DNA of 64,000 nucleotides from Gnetum montanum (Eukaryota > Streptophyta > Gnetopsida > Gnetales > Gnetaceae), in NCBI GenBank assembly GCA_015680685.1, contig MNCI01007630.1, positions 472,891 to 536,890 of the forward strand, in the 5' to 3' direction. This document shows, one piece after another, positions 47,416-58,472 of this stretch (the first letter of the stretch is position 1; each line of letters starts with the position of its first letter). Made by a program: the position numbers and the translations under genes. The notes under the pieces are model-generated. The model was given only the letters and a program-made list of their open reading frames with translations, was not told the DNA's origin and did not search any database.

Positions 47416-48639
47416 TGTTGGTGTGTTTTGATGTGTTCAAAATGTTAAATAAAATGGAACTAAAGGTTGTTTACATGGTTGTATGATTATTGTGTTTAGG
47501 ACTACATGGTAGAAAATCAGGATGAGTTGAAGAGGATAAGGAGTGAACTATTTAGAGCTCAAAGTAGGAGGTCATCCACATGATCTTTAAATGAATATTC
47601 AAAGAATGTGGACAAGGACTAGATGTTGTACAAGCAAAGCTATCATCATTAAATCATGCAAAAGATCAAAACTATGGACAAGGAACGATGTATTCAAAAG
47701 ATAAATGAAGATAAAGAAAGACATATCTAGGAAGTAGTAGACATCTTAGTAGAATTGGGGTGAACTCAGATAAAGACATCTTCAGAAATAGCAAGATATC
47801 TTTCTTAGACAAAGATGTCTTTCATGAGGTAAAGATGTCTTTATAGAATGCAAACCAAGTTCAAAAAGACATCTTCGAGGATGAAGATGTTAGAAAGACA
47901 TCTTTTAGGAAATAAAGATGTCTTCTCAATATTGAAGGAAAATTCAAAGAGATGTCTCAGGCATGAGAAAAACATCTTCCATGACCATTAGCTAGCTATT
48001 GCAGAAGTTTCAAGATGGATTTAGAAACATGATAGCTATAACAAGACTTGATGTGCATTAGGAAATGGGTAAGCCTTGTTGTATTCATTGTACAATCATT
48101 TGTAATCATTGAATTCTCTATTGCTCCTCATTGTATTGTCATTTTGGCATTGTAAAGTGTGTTGTACCTAATTGTACAAGGATCAACAAACTAAGTTGCA
48201 ATTCTCCCTTGTAATTCTTGTTCTTGTTGCCTTGTGGGGTTGAGTTGTTTAAGCTTGTTAGGATCTTGTGGGATTAAGTTGTTGGTGCTATGGTAGAACA
48301 TTCCAGTATGGATCTCAAGATTGTAAAGGTTGTGGAAGCCTTAAAACCATATTTCCAAGCCTGATGGGACCTTGTGAGGTTGAGTGATTAGTGCTATGGT
48401 AGAACACTCTAGAGTGGGGCTTGAAAACTATATAGGATGTGGATGCTTCAACCACATTTTGAGAGCAACAAAGTCTGGTAGTTTGCTTGCAATCTATCCT
48501 TCGAGTGTGAAGTACCCATGTTGGGGAACCATGTTAATTTGTGTGTGTGCTCTGTTTCATAAAGATTCAACTTGGGAAACTTATTCATCCCCCTCCTTCT
48601 AAGTCTTGTGATCCACATGTGCAGTAGAGCTAACTAACA
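47416..48639 (+). repeat. Probable Copia-type LTR inserted in the Helitron
   Basis: Helitron homology stops near 47400 and resumes near 48640. The insert begins TGTTGGTGTG, a common Copia LTR start, and ends CCCCCTCCTTCTAAGTC, TTGTGATCCACA and GCAGTAGAGCTAAC; the last resembles the TGGTATCAGAGC primer site used by plant Copia elements. No Copia protein is visible and no target duplication could be fixed, so ends are approximate. It contains a partial tandem unit (GTGCTATGGTAGAACA at 48287 and 48391). Confidence 0.5.
47735..47980 (+). repeat. Cluster of AAGATGTCTT / AAGACATCTT decamers
   Basis: At least six perfect decamers in mixed orientation at about 47773, 47812, 47832, 47866, 47895 and 47915, plus near-copies at 47739, 47793 (AAGATATCTT), 47885, 47951 and 47971. 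The two forms are reverse complements, so pairs can form hairpins. Confidence 0.85.
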
Positions 48640-50330
48640 TGGTGAATCAATTGGGAATGCCTACTATTTTTTTTACTTTAAGTGTAGTAGATTTCTATTG
48701 GCCTAAGTTGCATAATTTAATGGAAGGAGATCCACCTAAGAACTCATCAAAACTAAAACAATGAAGGTAGAGTAATATCATAGAAAATCCACATATAGTT
48801 GCAGAGTTCATGCATCACTATCACATTGCCTTTCTTAAAATAGTTCTGATGAATCAATTCCATATTGTTGACTACTAGACAAGATATGAGTGGTAGCATC
48901 ATGAATCTCCACATGTGCATGGTTTCTTGTGGATACAAGATGCTCCAAAGGTATATGAACTCGACCATGATGATCTTGATTTCATGCATAGGGAAAAGGA
49001 ATTTTTTGATTCAATTACAATTACATGGAATTTAAGATCTACAACTAATGGAAATCTAAATAATGTAAGTTCTAATTTATCTTTTATGTCCTTTTCACAT
49101 AGTGTTTTTTTTTTGCAAATATTGCTTGGAATATGTAAATATTGATATCTCCATTCTTATATCTTTTAATTTGTCTTCCTACTTAGGCTTTACATGTAAA
49201 TATGTTGCATCATCCATGTGAATTAACTGCTAAAAAACTATGATGTATGGATTTGAAAACTAATTATGTTGATTTGTTCAATGCTATTCAAAGACATACT
49301 ATATGCAATCCTAGTGCATGCTTAAGTAAACATATAGAGAAGTTTCCAGGTACCACATTCTAATCAATTGTTATTTCCTTACTATTTCCTCATCATTGCA
49401 TTCATTTTTATTAGTTGGTAAACTTTAATTTATCTTGGAATAAAAATTGAATAGATATTCACCTTCCATATCTTTTAATTCTAGGTACATTGTTCCTTGG
49501 TTGTTATCTTTGAAATCCACTCTTCAAAGGGATTTGGAAAATAATAATGAGATTAATTATGTTCCTTGAAGAAACAATTCGAGGCTTAATGTTCATAACA
49601 TAATGATGCTTTAGACATGAAGGAAAAATATATATTTTTAGCTAGTAAGATAATAATATGTTGTCATAAAATATATCATGAAATATGCAGCTAAATCAAA
49701 GAAGAAATCACAATTTTTTCATGACATGCTGTTGTAAATTTAGGAGTCAAGGGATCCTCATGAGGATGCTTTATTAGTCTATAGAAGGCTCATGATGGAT
49801 GCTGTTGTAGATAGAGAAATTGGTGCTATGGAGATCTATCAAAAATTGTATGTGCTTCCTTTGGTGTAGTGCGGTTGTTTTTTTTTTTTTTTTTTTNGGT
49901 ATATAAAAAAGGTCTAATTAATTCAAATGAAACTGATGAAGGTGAAAACTATAAAAGTCTTTTTAATATGTAGCAAAAACATCTTCTTCCAATGGAGGGT
50001 GTGTCATTACTACAGGCTTTTAGAGAGTATAATTACAACATGAAGAATTAGAACAACCCAAGTTGGAATTCACATCACCTAGAGTGAGATGTTGTTATGA
50101 GATATTATTCTAAGTTTTTTATCCCAACGAAACAAGGAAAACAAAAATGAATTGAATACTATTGGGCTATGTTGTTATTCCCTATCTGTTTAGAGATGTG
50201 AAGTGAGATCTTGGTTCTAATGATGAGGAGATTGAAATAAAGTAGTTGTCCATTCAATATCTATATGTAGCATTAGTGATTAATATTGAAAAAGAATTCC
50301 AGCAAGCTTTGGAGAAAGAAAGATAATTTG
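48640..50330 (+). pseudogene. Helitron Rep (HUH endonuclease) domain
   Basis: After the LTR the frame gives LGMPTIFFTLSVVDFYWPKL near 48652, then near 48895 ESPHVHGFLWIQDAPKVYEL, where HVH is the His-hydrophobic-His metal motif of Rep HUH nucleases. Near 49200 follows LHVNMLHHPCELTAKKL and near 49660 a KYIMKYAAKSKKKSQFF stretch plus DREIGAMEIYQKLYVLPLV, a conserved segment before the helicase. A poly-T run with an unresolved base lies at 49877-49897. The domain would nick and rejoin DNA in rolling-circle transposition; numerous stops show it is dead. Confidence 0.75.
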
Positions 50331-50559
50331 TAGATGTAACTCCCCAAGTACATGATCATGAAGAGTATGATTTTGAAAGCCTCAACCATCATTTCTTATC
50401 AATAGGTCATTTTCAAAGAATAGAATTAGATATGCTTGGCCTATGAGATGTTGATAAAATGCAAGATTAAACATTATAGTATCTGGGAGAGGATGCTGCA
50501 AAGTTTGCTATGAGCTTTATTGCTAGCAATAAATTATCTTAATCCATGATTGTCATTGA

Positions 50560-51610
50560 CCATGACCATGGTGTCTACAATTTTTATAAGTTGGGCTGTA
50601 AGCAAAAGAAATGCTACAAGAAAATTGTAAGGCATATGATGTTTTCACAATCAATGAATAAAGTCATTTTCTCTTTACGAATGATTATCTAGGGAACAAA
50701 TGGTATGGGAAAGTCATTTTTGACAGGTGAACTTTGTAATGCTTTTATGAAATACTATCATAACAAACATAATGCTTTACTTGTCATGGCACCCATAGGA
50801 GATGCTCCATTTAACATTTATGCAACAACCATTCATTCGAGTTTGAGAATAAGGATATATGCATACAAGGAACTTTCTTCCTCTACAAAGATAAGTATAC
50901 AACATTGACTTTCCCAAGCGAGATATATAATAATTANTACCAGGACAATACATAATACTGTGAATCATGCCAAGTGTACCATTTGCCAATCCTACTTCTA
51001 GCTAAAAATTAATTGTGAGCATAACCCTTGCACCTTCACATATCAGCAAATATCACTCAATATCATCACCGTCATCATCTGAGATTCTAAATCTACAAGG
51101 ATATTTGTCTGGTACATGCACAACAATGGGTCTAGGCATTTTTAAAAACCTCTTCTTATTGTGTGATTAGACTTTATTTTTTGTATCATACAAATGTATT
51201 GATTCTTCAAAGCCATCTAATCCACTCAAAGTGGATGGAAGATTCATTTGAGCAACCAAAAGATTATAATCATCATCAAAGCTTGTTCCTTCCTGATATG
51301 CATCAATACTTCTTTGAATCTTTGTTGTTNACATTGTTGTTGATTTTAACTCTTACATTAGATGTTCCTTTGACAATGGTAATCCCCATCATGTGCCAAT
51401 TGCACCTATGGTCCAAGGAGCATGTGTCAGTTACCATTATGATTGGCATGGCCCATGACTATTCATAAATATCAAGGAATGACACTAGATAAGGCTACTA
51501 TTGACATAGGTTTAAGAGAAGTTATGGGTCTAACAGTTGTTGCATTATCTAGAGTCAAGATCATTAACTCTTTGAAGATTCATCCTCCTTTCTTTGTGCA
51601 AATATAGAAA
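50560..51610 (+). pseudogene. Helitron Pif1-type helicase domain
   Basis: The Walker A loop is intact near 50692: GTNGMGKSFLTGEL. It is followed by LLVMAPIGDAPFNIYATTIH and SSLRI, the Pif1 motif Ia region. The C-terminal motifs appear near 51440-51570: MTIHKYQGMTLDKATIDIGL and REVMGLTVVALSRVK. The middle (Walker B to motif IV) is disordered by frameshifts and two unresolved bases (50938, 51330). Confidence 0.8.
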
Positions 51611-51620
51611 GATTTTAGAT

Positions 51621-52150
51621 ATTAAACATCTCCATAGTAGAATTGTAGAGGAAAATTATTTTACTCAATTGGAAGATTAAACATATTGAGTTCACACTTA
51701 TCACTATATTTTTCCTTTTCATAAATCCTATTCTACATCTCTATAATGTTTGTTGCAGTAATTGTGTAATGTATTCCTTTATCAACATATATGATTTATG
51801 AAATATTTTATTTTTACCCATTTATGCTTACAAATATATATTAGCTAGTGTGCAAATAGTGATATTATTGAAATTGTTCAAATAAGATTTTAACAACTTA
51901 AACTTTTATAACAATGTCCTTTATAATGATAATTTATAACTTAAAAACTTTCAAAAATATTTTAATAACTTAATTTTTATACCAATGAACTTTATAATGA
52001 TAATTGATAACTTTAAACCTTTGAAAAAAATAATTAAATTCTACTTGTAGCCTGCTAAATGGTACCATTAGCTTTTATATATATATATATTGGCTAAGAT
52101 GATTTTAAAGAAGATAATGTTAACCCTTACTACTAGATGAGGAAACAAAA
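51621..52150. other. AT-rich spacer with left part of a dispersed repeat
   Basis: No gene seen. From about 52025 (AATTAAATTCTACTTG, then a TATATATA run and AGATAATGTTA(A/G)CC) it is shared with 55715-55830. Confidence 0.6.
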
Positions 52151-52154
52151 TGGA

Positions 52155-52390
52155 AAAAAATGAAATTACTCATCCATCCTCTATTTCTTTACTCATTTCC
52201 CAATTTAGTTATACCCTCTTGGTTAAGTTTGTTCTATCTTTGTTTGTTCATGGTGTTTTTGAGCTTTATTTATGCAAGAGATTTATGTTTCAAAAACATC
52301 TTTAACAAACAAAGACAGAACAAAGAGGGTATAGCTAAATTGGGAAAGGGGTAGTAAAATAGAGGATGGATAAGAGATTTCATTTTATTT
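52155..52390. mobile_element. MITE-like foldback element
   Basis: Arms of about 95 bases, 52160-52260 and 52291-52384, are inverted copies: left CATCCATCCTCTATTTCTTT, CCCAATTTAGTTATACCCTC and TCTTTGTTTGTT pair with right AACAAACAAAGA, GAGGGTATAGCTAAATTGGG and AAATAGAGGATGGATAAG. A spacer of about 30 bases separates them. No coding sequence. Target duplication not resolved. A half copy lies at 55825-55915. Confidence 0.75.
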
Positions 52391-52477
52391 TGGCGGAAAT
52401 GTAACACATTGGATGTGATAGAGGGTGGGAGGGGAGTATATTTTGTCACCATCCTACGGAATGATGGGAAAAAACAT

Positions 52478-52735
52478 AAACCAAAGAGCCAAACGAAAAT
52501 TGGTTTGTGTTCCTATAGGTTTTTGTATTTCAACTGCACACATAAAAACGTGAACCAAAGAGCTATACGAAAATTGGTTTGTAGTCTCACAAGTTTTCGT
52601 ATTCCCTGGGCACATAAAAACGCAAACCAAAGAGCCGTATTCTCACAAATTTCATATTCCGGCTGCGTACATAAAAACGCAAACTAAAGAGCCATATGAA
52701 AATTGGTGTGTGTTACTGCTGCACACATAATAAGG
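52478..52735 (+). repeat. Minisatellite, three to four units of about 75 bp
   Basis: Units share CATAAAAACG(T/C)(G/A)AAC, CAAAGAGC, GAAAATTGGT(T/G)TGTG/A and a TTTCGTATT-type word. The open frame at 52409-52687 across them (repeating HKNxNQRA) is a by-product of the repeat. Confidence 0.8.
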
Positions 52736-52787
52736 GGTTTCAAAAAACAAGCATAAGAGAGCACTGGTAGTTTGGTGAGGCCAAATG

Positions 52788-52841
52788 AGAAGATGAAGAT
52801 GAAAATGGAAAATGAGAAGATGAAGATGAAAATGGAAAAGG
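52788..52841 (+). repeat. 27-bp tandem pair
   Basis: Two copies of AGAAGATGAAGATGAAAATG plus GAAAATG, purine-only on this strand, within a longer purine-rich tract ending near 52865. Confidence 0.85.
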
Positions 52842-53016
52842 AGGAGGAGATTGGGGAAGAGGAAAAGTCAATGACAGCGGGTGTGGTTGAGGGCAGTATC
52901 ATCAATGAGAGCTCTCCCCAATCTGTAACTCTTCTTTGTTGAAAAACGCCTCAACTCCTTTCACCTGAAACAGATCATACATGTGATGAGCCAAGGTGTG
53001 CTTTGTATCAAGCCCT

Positions 53017-54110
53017 CTATGATTGATGAACACTTGAACTTTTTATTACTGATGCTAACCTCACAATTTGAGGGTTAATTGACACCCGAATTTGGCTCTG
53101 GGAAAGGTCTTTGCTGCTCCATCTCATGCTGCAATTTTGTTGCAGCAAATTGGAGGTCTGCCTCCTCTTCTTCCTCCTGTTCATCTTGTGTCTGGCTTTT
53201 CTTTGATGCTTCTGCTCTCTCTTTGGAATCACAGGTCTGGAGCTGCTTAGTTGCCCTGTTCTCATCCCTTTCTTTGCCTTGTTTTACATACAGAGCCCCA
53301 AATAGAAATAGAGAGAGACAGAAAAAAAGCAATAGAGAGAGACAGAAAAAAAGTAATGCAGTGATGGCCATTTGCAGTGATTCCATTTCCATTCCATCTT
53401 CGTCCTGGGCTCCATCTCTGTCTGCGATTGCTTCTGCAGGGCACAAATCTCTCACAACTCTTGGTTGTGGATTTTATTTTATTTTATTTTTTAGGAATGT
53501 ATATTGTAATGATGATGAGGATGTTGTTATGTGGCATGGGGTGTCGTTGGTCTGTCGTGGTGGTAGTGGTCCGTTGATTAAGTAAGAGAGAAATATGGAA
53601 TCATGGATGAAGGGTTTCGTTCCAACTTGACACGGAGAGGCTGCTGCTACATTGCATGGGCAGGCAGGTGGGCGTGTGTCGGTTGAAAGCCATTTTAGTG
53701 GTGGTGTGGTGCCGTGTCCTTTCGTCTTCCCCACCTCCTTTGGCTGTGCATGAGGAACCATCCCACCGTCAGGTGTTGCAGAATCAACACTGCTCAGAAC
53801 ATAGACATGGAACTTTACATATCCACAGTTGAAATATCTCATTATTAAAAAAAATTACCAAAACACATCCAGGGGCTGTCTTTCGCGCTTTTTTTTTGCT
53901 TTTTTTTTTCTTTGGGTTTTCATTCTGCTGCGAATATATCCGCATTGGAGAGTATTGGAGTCTCTTGGATTCTGGCAACATGATGATCAATAGTATGGTG
54001 TTGCTGATTGCCAGAACATGATTTGCAGATTTGATAGGAATTGTAATGGACTTCTGGATTTTTCAGAATTTTGTTTTCAGAATTTTGTTCCATGATGAAG
54101 ATGAACATCG
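53017..54110 (-). other. ORF-bearing region of uncertain coding status
   Basis: The minus strand has a 126-codon frame (53455-53075) whose second half is hydrophilic and Glu-rich (TQDEQEEEEEADLQFAATKL) and a 62-codon frame (54108-53920, starting MFIFIMEQNSENKILKN). The plus strand has a longer overlapping frame (53079-53585, 168 codons) rich in Ser and Cys that looks like its shadow. The Leu/Phe run in the minus frame comes from a 24-bp tandem repeat (53314-53357). GC content is higher than around. It could be exons of an unrecognised gene, or nothing. Confidence 0.3.
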
Positions 54111-54950
54111 GTGCCTATTGATTATTTTTTGACATGGTTTTGTGTTGGAGTCGTACTAATAAGGTAGAAAAAACATTAACTCAACTGTTTGTCTCATCTC
54201 AATTGTTATTTTCTACCTCTATCCTTTATCTAGCAAAATCTCTTGTTCAAAAGATGTACTGAGAACTTATAAACCTGTAAAAGCATCAAATATTTTTCTT
54301 TGCCATATAAAATCCGCTGTAGAAAAAGGAATTGAATTCTGACTAAATCAATGCCTTATTTGAACCCTCTTTCACCTTGAAAACATGTTTAAGAATTTTT
54401 TTTTTTAAAAAAACAGGTCCACAAAACATGGGTAATCAAGAAGGAACCTGTATATTCAAAGAGAACCATCTCTCATTAAGCACTAAACTTAAATATTTAA
54501 CAGTGATGTAGCAACTTTTTATATAAGCTCATCATCTACTCTTCTTTACATGTCCAAACCATGTAACTAACCAATTATATAGAAGTCACTCTAAGTTATA
54601 CTATTTATCTATTTTTTGTCTCTTTTGGTGATATTCAACATCTATCAAAGCATTCATGCCTCTTTTATACTGCACTAAGTATTTCAATATGGTTTAGTTT
54701 ATAATAGAAAGACCCAATATTGATAGGACTGACAAACACTTGAACTGAAAGTGAACTAAAATAGGAAGAAATTCAGACATTGCATGGAGTCTCTGTGATC
54801 TATCTTGGCAGACTAAACATGAGAACAATTAGAAAGCTAAGTGATGATCAAAGAAATATTACATGAAATAAAGATGCAACATAATCCACTTTCATCATTT
54901 TAAGTAAAAATTAGTAAAATAGTTGTAAATAGTCTAAAATAGAAGTTTTT
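54111..54950. other. AT-rich DNA, no gene seen
   Basis: No open frame longer than about 60 codons and no recognisable repeat. Confidence 0.45.
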
Positions 54951-54954
54951 ATTG

Positions 54955-55335
54955 AACAATGTAGCATTGAAGATGTATGACTTAGGTGTTATTTTGATAT
55001 TTAAATTGCAATTTTTTTTAACCAAAAATGTGTAGCATTATTAGAAAATGTAGCATCGATATTTTATTTGTTTAACAAAAAAATGTAGCATCGAGGATGT
55101 ATGATTTAGGTGTTAATTCAATATTTAAATTGCAAGTGTTTGTTTAATGAAAAAAATGTAGCATTGAATATGTATGATTTAGGTGTTATTTCAATATCTA
55201 AATTATAATGGCTTATTTAACAAAAAAAATTGTTGAAGTGAATTAGTTGATTTAGATATTATTTTGATATTTAAAAAAGTGTAGAAGTGAATTAGCTGAT
55301 TCACATATTATTTGCATATTTAAATTGCAAAACCC
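54955..55335 (+). repeat. Minisatellite of about 75-90-bp units
   Basis: Four to five units sharing AATGTAGCAT(T/C)GA, TGTATGA(C/T)TTAGGTGTTA and CAATATTTAAATTGCAA-like words; unit starts near 54959, 55083 and 55158, with degenerate ones near 55020, 55235 and 55280. Confidence 0.8.
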
Positions 55336-55704
55336 ACAAGGGCATTTCTAGAATCAAACTTAAAACCTTCACACCCAAAGCAAGAATCATGCCAATAGAC
55401 CAAATGGCCAACTGGTTTTTCATAATGATCCATAAATTTGATTAGTTATGTTTAGCTACATTGGAATTTTCATGCATGCATCCTATCATAGTCTCATTAG
55501 GCAACTTTTGAAAATCTACATTTGGCTTGGTAGCTTATGAAAGCATTTGTAATAAATTTACTTTGGAATTGCCCGTGTTAGAATTTCAACCTACCTGTAT
55601 TTTATGATTTGTTTTTGTATCAATATCACCTAGGAGGCTCAAAGCTAGAACTTACATGCATTTGCAATTTTGAAAAGCTTTGAACATACTAAATGTCATT
55701 TTTG

Positions 55705-55915
55705 CTTAAAAAAATAATTAAATTCTACTCATTGCCTATGAAACTACTCCACTAGCTTATATATATATATAGAAGATGATGTTAGCCAAACTCGACTACT
55801 AGATGAGGTAACAAGATAACTAAAAATGGAATCACTCATCCCTCCTCTGTTTCTCTAGCACTTACCGAATTTAGTTTTACCCTCTTGATCAAGTTTGCTT
55901 TGTCTTTGCTCTGTC
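55705..55915 (+). repeat. Truncated second copy of the MITE-bearing repeat
   Basis: Colinear with 52025-52255: AATTAAATTCTAC, TATATATATA, TACTAGATGAGG(T/A)AACAA, TCACTCATCC(C/A)TCCTCT, TTTA(C)CCCTCTTG and TTTGCTTTGTCTTTG. It breaks near 55915 where Ty3 gag sequence begins, so only the left arm remains. Confidence 0.75.
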
Positions 55916-55917
55916 TT

Positions 55918-57390
55918 GGGTACCCATTGAATCTAGAGACTAATTGACTAAGTGATGAAGGAAGAAGATGAGTTAAGAAAGAGAGAATTAACAAAAGAGT
56001 ATAATAGAGATCCATCCATCAGGAAGAGAGATGCACAAGTTTTTGATACTCAATAAGAGGAAACCTTGGAATAGGCAATTCAAAAGAAGACTCTACCAAA
56101 TTAGAAATCTATAACTAATATTGCAACAAAGGTAGAGAAAATGTGAGACTTTGTCGATGACAAATTTTTAACAACATTGAAAGTTGTGGAGGAGAGAATA
56201 GAGCAAGCCTTTGGAAAAGGTAGGGATAAGAAAAAGAAGAAAGATTTTGGATCAAAGGGCAAAGTGGCTTCTATGGTGGAGTGTTCAGACACAAGCTTCA
56301 TCGATGAGGAAGGATGTGTTGTGTATTAGTATGAACATCCCAAGGGATGTTGTTTAGTAATGGCACATTTATAGGAAATGGGGACATATGCACTTAATTC
56401 CAAATTTGTTAAGAAACAAGTGTCTAGAAGATTACCTTATCCTCAAGGTAACTATAGGTAGAACTTCCAACCAACATACTATCCAAGTGGAGCTTTGTCA
56501 TAGCCATAAGTGCAGTATTACTAATAGTGGCAATAATCTTAATCATGGGCCATGCCCTCACCTCGCTAACAATATCCATACAAACAGCGAGATCCATATG
56601 GATATTTCATACAATGTCCAATCTCTCCTAGTAATGTTGTTGTCCAAACTTCATAGTACTATCCCACTAAGTATCATAGAACAACATTGCCAAGAATAGA
56701 TCAAAACTCATACTGGCATCCATTAGCAATTGGTTCAAATCAATACCTAAATCCTTTACCACCTATGCCACCTCTTGTTATGCAGGAAGGACTTGCATCA
56801 CAACCATAGTAGAAGAGCATAACAAGGATGATGAGTATGTAAGAGGAGGTGATTACATGCAAATCACAACCCAAGAAATAACCATTCTTTCGAATGAGCC
56901 TTGAAAGAATTCAGTGTATGGGAAACACATCTACTTTTACTTCATCCACAACCAATTCTTCTCATTATGATAAGATTCCATCTTTGTCAAATTTAAATGT
57001 GACAACTTTCATGCTTACTTAGACAATTATGCATTGGATCAACATAGGAGCCCTTTCATAAAAAAAATTGATCTAGGAAGCCCCTTAGTTTACCTCTAGA
57101 AAGTAGGGAAAAAGCCATGCAAAGCTCTACTTGATTCTAGGTCAGGAGTAAACATAATCTTACAAGACATGTACCAAGTCTAGAATTTATCACTACTAAA
57201 GAAAAGTAACATCTAGTTAGAGCTTGCAAACGAATTAATCATAGTACCACTAGGACAAGTGAACGATGTGATTACAACCATCAGTTGTTGGTCTTACCCT
57301 ATAAATTTTCTAGTCATTCATGTGGGAAAAAATAAGGGAGAATTTCCCATCATTATGTGAAGAGTTTGGCTTACCATTATTGATGCTAAG
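55918..57390 (+). pseudogene. gag-protease fragment of Ty3 family (copy 3)
   Basis: Colinear with 59860-61320 of copy 2: the basic gag tail near 55960, a CVVY-type word, EHPKGCC near 56330, LPYPQGN near 56435, then the protease at 57060-57300 with DLGSPLVYL, LLDSRSGVNIIL (active-site DSG changed to DSR) and a region ending NFLVIHVGKN. It ends at CTAAG next to the LTR at 57391, so copy 2 inserted just downstream of the protease. Its pol may continue beyond copy 2, outside the window. Stops throughout. Confidence 0.85.
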
Positions 57391-58327
57391 TGATGAAGTG
57401 TCAAAAGTCATTGCATGGACTAGGGCATGTATACGGGGCCACATATACACAACAGCATTGACGCGGGCCCATCGACGTAGCCACCCTACTTCAACGGGGC
57501 CCCGTATATGCAACCACCCTTCCTAGTCTATAAATATGAGGGCCTTCTGCCTCATTTAGGAATCTTTTTGAGTAGTGTAGCAAAGCTCTTGCAATTTGCT
57601 CCCGCAAGAGATAGAATATTTTCCAAGTGCCCACAATAGGTGTATGAAAAGCGATCGGATCTTTATTCGAGCGTTGATGTAACTGAGCCCATTGGTGTGA
57701 TGACAATAAAGATGAACTGTTCATGCAATCCTTGTAGCATTTGGACTTAGTTGTTTCATGCATTTAATAGTTTAAAATGTTTATGCTTTATTAACCATTT
57801 TTTTATGCTTTATTAGTTACTTGTTGATTATTAATGTTTTTATTATTATAATTTTAATCGTTATGGTTCATTCGTAGTTCATTAAAGACATAGGTACGAC
57901 CATCTCGAACATAACCCAAACACTTGGTAAGCCCAGCAACGCTTAACGTCTGGTAACCCAGCAGTGTTACGAAATGTTCAAAACGTGCTCGGAGGATGGG
58001 ACAGGATACTTATGCTAGGGGTAGTTAGAATACAAACTAGGATAATTAGAGATTAGATAATAGTTTATTCATTACTTTCCATACCTCGCTTAGTCATCAA
58101 AAAAGATAATTAAAAATATATAAAAATCATTAGCCTTAGTCTCACTTAACCAACATAATAGAACTTCACAAGTGAGATTAGGATGACAATGACCGTTCCA
58201 ACCCAAGGTTTCACGAGTTAGAAATATGGTGTGTGTTAAGTGCTTACAGTCTACAAATTTCGACCGAGTCGTGTGTGAACGCTCTTGATTTGTATGGTTG
58301 GGCGTAGGGATACCTAACCGCTCATCA
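57391..58327 (+). repeat. 5' LTR of Ty3 copy 2 (937 bp)
   Basis: Same ends and internal order as the LTR at 9159-10047 with substitutions and indels; 48 bases longer, partly through an extra TTTATGCTTTATTA repeat near 57780-57815. TATAAATA lies at 57529-57536. It starts TG and ends CA. Confidence 0.92.
57529..57536 (+). promoter_or_regulatory. LTR TATA box
   Basis: TATAAATA followed by TGAGGGC, equivalent to 9284-9291. Confidence 0.6.
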
Positions 58328-58328
58328 T

Positions 58329-58346
58329 TGGCACCATTTCTGGGGA
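58329..58346 (+). promoter_or_regulatory. tRNA-Asp primer binding site
   Basis: TGGCACCATTTCTGGGGA, one base after the LTR end, matches 14 of 18 positions of the complement of plant tRNA-Asp (TGGCGCCGTTGCCGGGGA). Three of the four differences are transitions of the C-to-T / G-to-A kind. Confidence 0.8.
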
Positions 58347-58472
58347 CTGTTAGTCTTACATGCATCATCTGACTTTAGTGAAATTATCATTTAAGTTATT
58401 GGAACAGACCCAGGGTAGAAACATTGATGCACACTAGGCAAAATTAAGTTAATTATAAGGTACACCGATTAT

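Larger units (their letters stand above)
46395..51620 (+). mobile_element. Decayed Helitron (Rep-helicase) interrupted by a Copia LTR
   Basis: Three blocks appear in the order expected for plant Helitron transposases: an N-terminal DUF6570-like part (46740-47400), the Rep/HUH part (48640-50330), and a Pif1-type helicase (50560-51610). A probable LTR separates the first two. Termini (5' TC, 3' CTRR with hairpin) could not be located, so the limits are those of the coding remains. Confidence 0.75.

Noticed and set aside
52684-52905. Minus-strand frame with repeated FIFIFSFS
   Set aside because: Generated by the 27-bp purine repeat at 52788-52841.
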